From: Candidatus Daviesbacteria bacterium RIFCSPHIGHO2_02_FULL_39_12
GTDB lineage: Bacteria; Patescibacteriota; Microgenomatia; Daviesbacterales; UBA10151
Direction of reading: 5' to 3'
Assembly: GCA_001777055.1 (NCBI GenBank)
Contig: MFCX01000016.1
Coordinates: forward strand, 1-29,783
Length of the DNA: 29,783 nt
Position 1 is the first letter of the stretch, and every line of letters begins with the position of its first letter. The position numbers and the translations under genes were made by a program. Positions 23,768 to 28,506 of this stretch are shown piece by piece. Below the pieces are notes generated by a model. It made no database searches. It saw only the letters and a program-made list of their open reading frames with translations, and had not been told where the DNA came from.

Positions 23768-24001
23768 ATGGTAAAGAAATTAGATTATATTATCAAGCTT
23801 ACCTATGATAAGTCCTATAAAGGCTATGTAGCTGATGTAGTCAATTTATTTGGCTGCATGTCCCAAGGTAAAACTAAAAAAGAGGCATTAGAGAATGCGG
23901 GAAAAGCAATCAAGGCTTATATGGAAGCTCTAAAGAAAGAGAAAAATGCCGAATATTCCAGAAGAACTATCGATACGCCCACCCCTTTATTGAATGCCTA
24001 A
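23768..24001 (+). CDS. hicB: HicB-type antitoxin
   Basis: 77 residues. The degraded RNase H-like HicB fold is evident: YIIKLTYDKSYKGYVADVVNLFGCMSQGKTKKEALENAGKAI matches the 'Y.v...ed..gY.a..pdlpGc.s.G.t.eEAl.na.eAi' pattern. The short C-terminal tail lacks an HTH or RHH domain. HicB binds and blocks HicA, and some members repress their operon. Here hicB precedes hicA and overlaps its start by 8 nt. Because the partner toxin is truncated, this may be an orphan antitoxin. Promoter ends 7 nt upstream of the ATG. Confidence 0.8.
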   Translation: MVKKLDYIIKLTYDKSYKGYVADVVNLFGCMSQGKTKKEALENAGKAIKAYMEALKKEKNAEYSRRTIDTPTPLLNA

Positions 24002-24215
24002 ATTAACTAATATTTCAGGTAGAGATGCAGTTAAAGCTTTTTTGAAATTCGGCTACAGACATGTGCATACTTCAGGAGACCATGCTATTTTACAAAAACC
24101 AAATGCTCCAAGTTTATCAATACCATTACATAAAGAAGTTGCATAATTTTTATTAAAAGCTCAGTTAAAAAAGGCGAATATCTCTATAGCAGCCTTCATT
24201 AAGGCGCTAAAATAG
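23994..24215 (+). pseudogene. hicA: HicA toxin truncated by a nonsense codon
   Basis: The frame MPKLTNISGRDAVKAFLKFG... contains the HicA dsRBD-like core and the conserved His (TSGDHAILQKP) and SIPLHKEVA, but stops at TAA (24144-24146) after 50 codons. In the same frame the DNA continues FLLKAQLKKANISIAAFIKA to a second stop at 24213-24215. That is the expected C-terminal helix of a full-length HicA of about 73 residues. A single stop codon therefore separates two otherwise intact pieces. Family HicA cleaves mRNA; the truncated form lacks the last helix. Confidence 0.75.
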
Positions 24216-24264
24216 TAAGCGACTATAGAAATGTCCGAAATCCCAGCTTCGGTGACAGAATATA

Positions 24265-24309
24265 CAACGATCGTTCAATATTTTGTCTAAGGAAGAAATT
24301 TAAAGGTGG
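24265..24309. repeat. 45-bp direct repeat, copy 1
   Basis: Identical to 25172-25216. Includes the perfect palindrome AACGATCGTT and the 3' end (ATFKFLP and stop on the minus strand) of a broken secreted-protein gene. Confidence 0.85.
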
Positions 24310-24937
24310 CGATAATTTTATCTATAATTTCTTTATTGCTTGCTTCGTCTGGGAAATAGTCAAGCCTAATTACTATTTGCCAACTCCCTTCTTGTAGCTT
24401 ATATGGATAATCGTGGTTTAGAAAGACAAAGTAAGTAAGGGCTGTGAATGGTTTATAGAAACACTCTATTCCAGAAGTCCAAAGAATTTTTTGCTCGATA
24501 GCTTTCTTATTACCTAATGAAACTATTTATCTTATTATTTCACCTCTGCCACCATTTCCTGTTGTTCCTTTACTACCACCCCAATATCCATTGTCAAGAT
24601 TATAGTAATCATTTTCTGAAATATTTCTAAATTTTGGATCATAAGAGATTGCTCCAAACCCTACACTTCCATTGACTGTATCAGGTTGAAGCACACAATG
24701 CGTGTTATTGGAATCTGTTTTTGTATGAAAATTAGAATCTGAATACTGACGTGTTTGATATTCGAAGTCTTTTGGGATTTGGTATGCATAATACTTTGTT
24801 TGGACGGTTTCCCAGTCAGAATATTCTTTGACAGGTTTAACTAATTCTTTGGGAATAGAATTTCCCCTTTCTACTTTAGAGGTGGATTGCTGTATAAACG
24901 ATGATTGGGGAGAAGAAACAGGAGTATTGGTTTTACC
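24287..24937 (-). pseudogene. Broken gene for a secreted protein
   Basis: On the minus strand an open stretch of 136 codons (24937 to 24530) reads Ser/Thr/Gln-rich sequence (NTPVSSPQSSF...) and then a Tyr-rich domain (SDWETVQTKYYAYQIPKDFE). A TAA at 24527-24529 interrupts it. The same frame then continues 79 codons (KAIEQKILWTSGIECFYKPF ... WQIVIRLDYFPDEASN ... ATFKFLP) to TAG at 24287-24289. The layout resembles Microgenomates-type surface proteins with an N-terminal anchor, a Pro/Ser/Thr linker and a small globular domain. The N-terminus with the anchor is missing: a stop codon at 24938-24940 marks a breakpoint with unrelated DNA. Family unknown. Confidence 0.6.
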
Positions 24938-25050
24938 TTAATAGCAGCGGAGTAGCTGCTATTTTAGGTCAAGAAGGATTTTTTGATGCATTCAGGATCA
25001 AATTTGAACGTGATCACGGCATAGTCGAAGTGACTTTTGTTAAAACATGA
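24934..25050 (+). pseudogene. C-terminal fragment of a retropepsin-like aspartic protease
   Basis: The plus-strand frame YLNSSGVAAILGQEGFFDAF, then RIKFERDHGIVEVTFVKT and TGA. The 'LLG(R/Q)xGFFDxFxVxF' pattern is the characteristic end of bacterial retropepsin-like protease domains. The catalytic DTG part is absent, and the upstream DNA belongs to the opposite-strand broken gene, so only the tail survived a rearrangement. Confidence 0.5.
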
Positions 25051-25171
25051 AGAGTAAGAAACTCAACTTCGTATCAAGATTCCAAGTGGAGAATGACAGG
25101 TTTCCGGAGCTCAGCTGATGACAAAAACATCACGGCCGTAATAAAAATGTGAACTCTGATAACAAAAAATG
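25051..25171. other. Gap between gene fragments
   Basis: No gene seen. It contains GATTCCAAGTGGAGAATGACA (25078-25098), similar to ends of common mobile palindromes, and CATCACGGCCGT; otherwise nothing recognisable. Confidence 0.3.
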
Positions 25172-25216
25172 CAACGATCGTTCAATATTTTGTCTAAGGA
25201 AGAAATTTAAAGGTGG
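25172..25216. repeat. 45-bp direct repeat, copy 2
   Basis: Exact copy of 24265-24309, lying just downstream (on the minus strand) of the intact small anchored protein. The two copies are 907 bp apart. Confidence 0.85.
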
Positions 25217-25227
25217 AAAGGATTTAC

Positions 25228-25656
25228 TTAACAACTTACAAAATGTCTGACCCCATCAGTATGGTATTCGTATTGTTTGTTTTGATATTCAATAGTTACT
25301 TCATACCCCGAGTTAATTACTTGGAGGTAAGAAGTTTTTGGCTTTGGACAGCCCATGCTGGTGTCGCCCCACTGGACTTTTTCTATGCTAACCAAATTAA
25401 TTTGGGATTTATCCACGCCAAGTTTTTTAGCTAAATTCTCCAGAATGGATTGCGTTGTAATAGAAGGGGTCGTATCGCTTGAGGAACTAGAAGGGGTGGG
25501 TACTGTTGGGCTTGGAGAAGATATGGGAGTTGTTGTAAATTCAGGGGTAGGTGTTGGTTTAAATGGTTTAGCTAAAAACCAGTAACTTGAAATAAAGAGG
25601 CCGGTTAATGTGATAAAAACTAATATAATTATCCCGCTGATACCTTTTTGGTTCAC
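25228..25656 (-). CDS. Small membrane-anchored protein with a conserved WGD-GCP domain
   Basis: 142 residues starting at GTG. Residues 8-28 are a membrane helix (IIILVFITLTGLFISSYWFLA). A Pro/Ser/Thr-rich spacer (TPTPEFTTTPISSPSPTVP) follows, then a 70-residue domain: a helix (SILENLAKKLGVDKSQINLV) and a beta-rich part with VQWGDTSMGCPKP, Y.QVINSGYEV.IEYQNKQYEYHTDG and a final Cys. The W-x-D-x-S-x-GCP-xP...YxYH pattern recurs in bacterial exported proteins of unknown function; the two cysteines probably form a disulfide. The extended -10 TGTTAGAAT ends 7 nt upstream. A broken paralogue lies at 23459-23721. Divergent from brnT. Confidence 0.75.
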   Translation of the reverse strand: MNQKGISGIIILVFITLTGLFISSYWFLAKPFKPTPTPEFTTTPISSPSPTVPTPSSSSSDTTPSITTQSILENLAKKLGVDKSQINLVSIEKVQWGDTSMGCPKPKTSYLQVINSGYEVTIEYQNKQYEYHTDGVRHFVSC

Positions 25657-25663
25657 TAAGATT

Positions 25664-25707
25664 ATTCTAACATAGAAATTGACAAGTCAAATGTTGTATA
25701 ATATAGT
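25664..25707. promoter_or_regulatory. Back-to-back promoters for the anchored protein and brnT-brnA
   Basis: Plus strand: TTGACA (25679-25684), a 17-nt spacer and TATAGT (25702-25707) to brnT. Minus strand: TTGACT (25685-25690), a 15-nt spacer and TAGAAT (25664-25669) with an extended TG. The two -35 boxes are adjacent and form TTGACAAGTCAA. Confidence 0.55.
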
Positions 25708-25710
25708 ATA

Positions 25711-25730
25711 TACAGTTAATGAAAACTGTA
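25711..25730 (+). promoter_or_regulatory. Candidate BrnA operator over the brnT start
   Basis: TACAGTT and AACTGTA are perfect 7-bp inverted repeats separated by 6 nt, covering the expected transcription start and the brnT ATG at 25719. A good site for autorepression by the RHH antitoxin; binding is inferred. Confidence 0.5.
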
Positions 25731-26012
25731 AAGCTGGTTTTTGCGTTTGCATGGGATAAAGGTAATAGAGAAAAGCCTAAGCAACACGGTTTAACTCTGG
25801 AAGAGACAGAAGAAGCTTTCTTTGATGAGAATAAAATTATCTTTGCTGATTGGAAACACTCAGTAACAGAACAGAGAGTTACTTTGTTTGGAAAGACAAA
25901 GCAGGGAAAACTATTAAATATTACCTATATAAACCGAGGCAGTAAAATTAGAATTATTACAGCCAGACCAATAAACAAAAGGGAGGTGCATTTATATGAA
26001 AAAGCCACTTAG
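25719..26012 (+). CDS. brnT: BrnT-type ribonuclease toxin
   Basis: 97 residues, the usual length. FAWDKGNREKPKQHGLTLEETEEAFFD matches the BrnT start ('f.WD..N...K..HGvsfeeA..vF.D'), HSVTEQRVTLFGKTKQGKLL the middle and IRIITARPINKREVHLYE the C-terminal signature, including the conserved Arg. BrnT is a RelE-fold ribonuclease that stops translation. The mRNA leader is short (about 5 nt). It overlaps brnA by 17 nt. Confidence 0.88.
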   Translation: MKTVKLVFAFAWDKGNREKPKQHGLTLEETEEAFFDENKIIFADWKHSVTEQRVTLFGKTKQGKLLNITYINRGSKIRIITARPINKREVHLYEKAT

Positions 26013-26265
26013 GATTCCAGAATTTAAAAACGAAGATGAAGAAGCGGAATTTTGGGCAAATTTAGATCTTTCTAAATATTTGGAGCCGTCTGATTTTGAA
26101 AGAGTGAGCTTTCCAAATCTTAAACCAACAACCAGGTCCATATCTATCAGGATTCCGGAATATTTATTAAACAGGGTTAAAGAGAAAGCCAATGAGATTA
26201 ATGTTCCTTATCAGTCTTTAATTAAGCAATACATTAAAAAGGGAGTGTTTTCTCCTGGGAGCTAA
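25996..26265 (+). CDS. brnA: BrnA-type (RHH) antitoxin
   Basis: 89 residues. The acidic N-terminal half (IPEFKNEDEEAEFWANLDLS) resembles the 'P.f.seeEEa.FWe..d' segment of BrnA/CopG antitoxins that binds toxin. Residues about 48-80 are the ribbon-helix-helix (SISIRIPEYLLNRVKEKANEINVPYQSLIKQYI). GGAGGTG at 25982-25988 is a strong Shine-Dalgarno, 7 nt before the ATG and inside brnT, so antitoxin should be made in excess. A weak AGCT-AAT-AGCT hairpin with five T's follows the stop (26262-26277). Confidence 0.82.
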   Translation: MKKPLRIPEFKNEDEEAEFWANLDLSKYLEPSDFERVSFPNLKPTTRSISIRIPEYLLNRVKEKANEINVPYQSLIKQYIKKGVFSPGS

Positions 26266-26328
26266 TAGCTTTTTACGAGTCATTTTTTAATGCCCCAGCC
26301 AGGACATAAATTAATCTTTTTAACCATA

Positions 26329-26358
26329 TTGACAATAATAGCCTATTTTAGTTAAACT
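26329..26358 (+). promoter_or_regulatory. Promoter of the pyrimidine operon
   Basis: TTGACA (26329-26334), an 18-nt spacer and TAAACT (26353-26358). Predicted start near 26365, 6 nt before the leader ORF and about 80 nt before pyrB. The -35 is perfect; the -10 matches 4 of 6. Confidence 0.55.
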
Positions 26359-26370
26359 AATCAAGAAATT

Positions 26371-26442
26371 ATGCATAAAAAAATGATTTATGAGTTAAAT
26401 TCAAATATTTTAATGTATCCGCCTAGGGGCGGATTTTTTTAA
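26371..26442 (+). CDS. Leader peptide of the pyrB-carA-carB operon (putative)
   Basis: A 23-codon frame starting MHKKMIYELNSN and ending MYPPRGGFF. It lies between the promoter and pyrB, reads through the whole terminator hairpin and stops within the T-run, 1 nt before the pyrB ATG. In enterobacterial pyrBI the same layout allows a ribosome that keeps close to paused RNA polymerase to stop the hairpin from forming when UTP is scarce. The leader DNA is A/T-rich, with several T-runs where pausing could occur. Translation is inferred; only weak purine-rich sequence precedes the ATG. Confidence 0.45.
   Translation: MHKKMIYELNSNILMYPPRGGFF
26417..26440 (+). terminator. Intrinsic terminator/attenuator before pyrB
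   Basis: ATCCGCC (26417-26423), loop TAGG and GGCGGAT (26428-26434) form a perfect 7-bp stem followed by an unbroken run of T's to 26440. It ends 3 nt before the pyrB start codon, so it must be bypassed for the operon to be expressed, unless it serves brnT-brnA and the promoter lies elsewhere. Confidence 0.75.
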
Positions 26443-26443
26443 T

Positions 26444-27373
26444 ATGACATTTAAGAATCGGGACATTATTGATATAAACGATTTTTCCAAAGAGGAATTA
26501 CTGTTTATTTTAAAAACTGCCAAAAGGTTTGATCCTGTCTTTGTCAAAAGAGATAGATCCAATTATACCATTGCTCAGGGAAAAATAGCCGCAGTCTTAT
26601 TTTTTGAACAATCCACCAGAACTGAGCAATCCTTCAGATCTGTCGCCCAAAAAATCGGCATGGGGATTATTGGTTTTAACGATCCGGAGTCAACCTCCAT
26701 TCATAAGGGTGAGAGTTTTTCAGATACCATCAGAATTATGAATTCTTATGCGGATGTTTTAATTATCCGCCATCCTCAGCCGGGAGCTGCCAGAGAGGCT
26801 GCAAATGTAGCGGAAATCCCGGTAATTAACGCCGGCGACGGTCCCAACCAGCATCCTACTCAAACAATGTTGGATTTATACACCATCTTAAAAGAAGCAG
26901 GCAGAATTGACGGAATAACCGTGGCCTTAATGGGGGATTTAAAGTATGGCAGAACTGTTCATGCGCTGTCTTTAGCCTTGTCACATTTTAAGGTTAAACA
27001 AATTTTTGTCTCCCACCCAACTTTGGCAATGCCGGATGAATTTTTACGGATTTTAGATCAAAGAGGGGTAAGATACGAGCAGACCGATGAACTGCCGGAG
27101 AATTTTTCAGCCGACTTTTTATACCAAACCAGGGTGCAAAAGGAAAGATTTGCTAACCTTAATGAATATAAAAAGATTAAGGACAAGTTTATCTTAGACG
27201 GTTCTTTTAAAAAGTATCTGGATAAAGGTGTGAAACTCATGCATCCCTTGCCCAGAGTAAATGAGATTGATCCTATTTTAGACAATCACCCGAATGCTAT
27301 TTATTTCACCCAGGCCAGGAACGGATTATATATCAGGGAAGCATTGCTGGCATTGGTTTTAGGAAGAATATAA
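26444..27373 (+). CDS. pyrB: Aspartate carbamoyltransferase catalytic subunit
   Basis: 309 residues, standard length. FFEQSTRTEQSF carries the carbamoyl-phosphate loop STRT (57-60), DGPNQHPTQTMLDL the HPTQ motif, and VKLMHPLPRVNEID the aspartate-side HPLPR loop. It joins carbamoyl phosphate and L-aspartate to carbamoyl-aspartate, the first committed step of pyrimidine synthesis. No regulatory pyrI gene is seen next to it. 11 nt upstream of carA, and carB follows, so substrate and product enzymes share one operon. Probably controlled by the leader ORF and terminator upstream. Confidence 0.96.
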   Translation: MTFKNRDIIDINDFSKEELLFILKTAKRFDPVFVKRDRSNYTIAQGKIAAVLFFEQSTRTEQSFRSVAQKIGMGIIGFNDPESTSIHKGESFSDTIRIMNSYADVLIIRHPQPGAAREAANVAEIPVINAGDGPNQHPTQTMLDLYTILKEAGRIDGITVALMGDLKYGRTVHALSLALSHFKVKQIFVSHPTLAMPDEFLRILDQRGVRYEQTDELPENFSADFLYQTRVQKERFANLNEYKKIKDKFILDGSFKKYLDKGVKLMHPLPRVNEIDPILDNHPNAIYFTQARNGLYIREALLALVLGRI

Positions 27374-27384
27374 GTTTTTACTCT

Positions 27385-28494
27385 ATGATCGGTAAATTGA
27401 TTCTGTCCGACGGGACAGTTTTTTTAGGACAAAACTTTGGAGCAAATCTTACCGCCTCAGGTGAGGTGGTTTTTAATACCGGAATGGTAGGGTATCCGGA
27501 AAGCTTAACTGATCCTTCTTATTTTGGCCAGATTTTAGTTTTAACTTATCCATTGGCAGGCAATTATGGTATCCCAAAAAAAGAATTTTGGGAATCAAAA
27601 AAGATTCAAGTTACAGCTTTGATTGTACAAAATTATATTGAGCATCCTTCCCATTTTGAGAGCGAAAACACTTTGACAGAGTGGTTAAAGGAGCAAGGTA
27701 TACCTGCCTTGCATGGGATAGATACCAGAGCTCTGACTACTAAGCTAAGACAGCATGGAGTGATGCTGGGAAAGATAGAGTGTAAAGTGCCCGCCAGAGG
27801 CGAGGCTCGCCAAAGGCGGCAAAGTGCAACCTTGCCTGCCGGCAGGCAGGAGTGCAAAGTTAACAAAACTTACGACCCAAATAAAGAAAATATTCTCCCC
27901 TTGGTTAGTACTAATAAAGTGGAAATTTATGGTAGCGGCAGGAAAAATATCATCTTAATAGACTGTGGAACAAAAGAAAATATAGTCAAAAGTTTAGTCA
28001 AAAGAGGGGTAAAAGTAACAAGAGTACCCTGGAATTTTGATCCGCTTGCGCAAGGGCTGGATTTTGATGCAGTTTTGGTATCCAATGGGCCGGGTGATCC
28101 CAAACAAGCTAAGGAGACAATTCAAACCGTCAAGCAAATATTTACCAAAAACATCCCTACTTTCGGCATTTGTTTAGGCTGCCAAATTATGGCTTTGGCA
28201 GCAGGGGGGAATACTTTTAAGTTGAAGTTTGGCCATAGAGGTCAAAACCAGCCGGTAATGAATATAGATACAGGGAAAGCCTTAATTACCAGCCAAAATC
28301 ATGGTTTTGCAGTGGACACAAAATCCCTAGGCGCAGAGTGGCAGGAATGGTTTTTTAATTTAAATGATAAAACAAACGAAGGTATCAAACACAAGACAAA
28401 ACCATTTATGGCAGTCCAGTTTCACCCGGAAGCAAGTCCGGGGCCGGTTGATGCAGGCTATTTATTTGATGAATTTATTAAGTTGCTTAAGTAA
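27385..28494 (+). CDS. carA: Carbamoyl-phosphate synthase small (glutaminase) subunit
   Basis: 369 residues. GKLILSDGTVFLGQNFGA is the CarA N-terminal domain; the class I glutaminase domain has FGICLGCQIMALA (nucleophile Cys263) and VQFHPEAS (His347, Glu349), a complete triad. It supplies ammonia from glutamine to CarB through a tunnel. Residues about 132-158 (ECKVPARGEARQRRQ...) are an insertion encoded by two GC-rich palindromes set inside AAAGTGC-type heptad repeats, between the two domains. The stop codon lies in the centre of the palindrome CTTAAGTAACTTAAG (28486-28500). Confidence 0.95.
   Translation: MIGKLILSDGTVFLGQNFGANLTASGEVVFNTGMVGYPESLTDPSYFGQILVLTYPLAGNYGIPKKEFWESKKIQVTALIVQNYIEHPSHFESENTLTEWLKEQGIPALHGIDTRALTTKLRQHGVMLGKIECKVPARGEARQRRQSATLPAGRQECKVNKTYDPNKENILPLVSTNKVEIYGSGRKNIILIDCGTKENIVKSLVKRGVKVTRVPWNFDPLAQGLDFDAVLVSNGPGDPKQAKETIQTVKQIFTKNIPTFGICLGCQIMALAAGGNTFKLKFGHRGQNQPVMNIDTGKALITSQNHGFAVDTKSLGAEWQEWFFNLNDKTNEGIKHKTKPFMAVQFHPEASPGPVDAGYLFDEFIKLLK
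27779..27862 (+). repeat. Nested repeat insertion in carA
   Basis: Heptad-type DNA (GTAAAGTGC, CAAAGTGCAA, AGTGCAAAGTT) is interrupted by two palindromes: CCGCC...GGCGG (27791-27819) and a 20-bp GC-rich element (27831-27850) whose core TGCCTGCCGGCAGGCA is a perfect 16-bp palindrome. All stay in frame. Confidence 0.75.
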
Positions 28495-28500
28495 CTTAAG
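28486..28500. repeat. Palindrome at the carA-carB junction
   Basis: CTTAAGTAACTTAAG, a 15-nt perfect palindrome apart from its central base, containing the carA stop codon and lying 6 nt before the carB ATG. It could form a small intercistronic hairpin; no T-run follows. Confidence 0.4.
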
Positions 28501-28506
28501 ATACTT

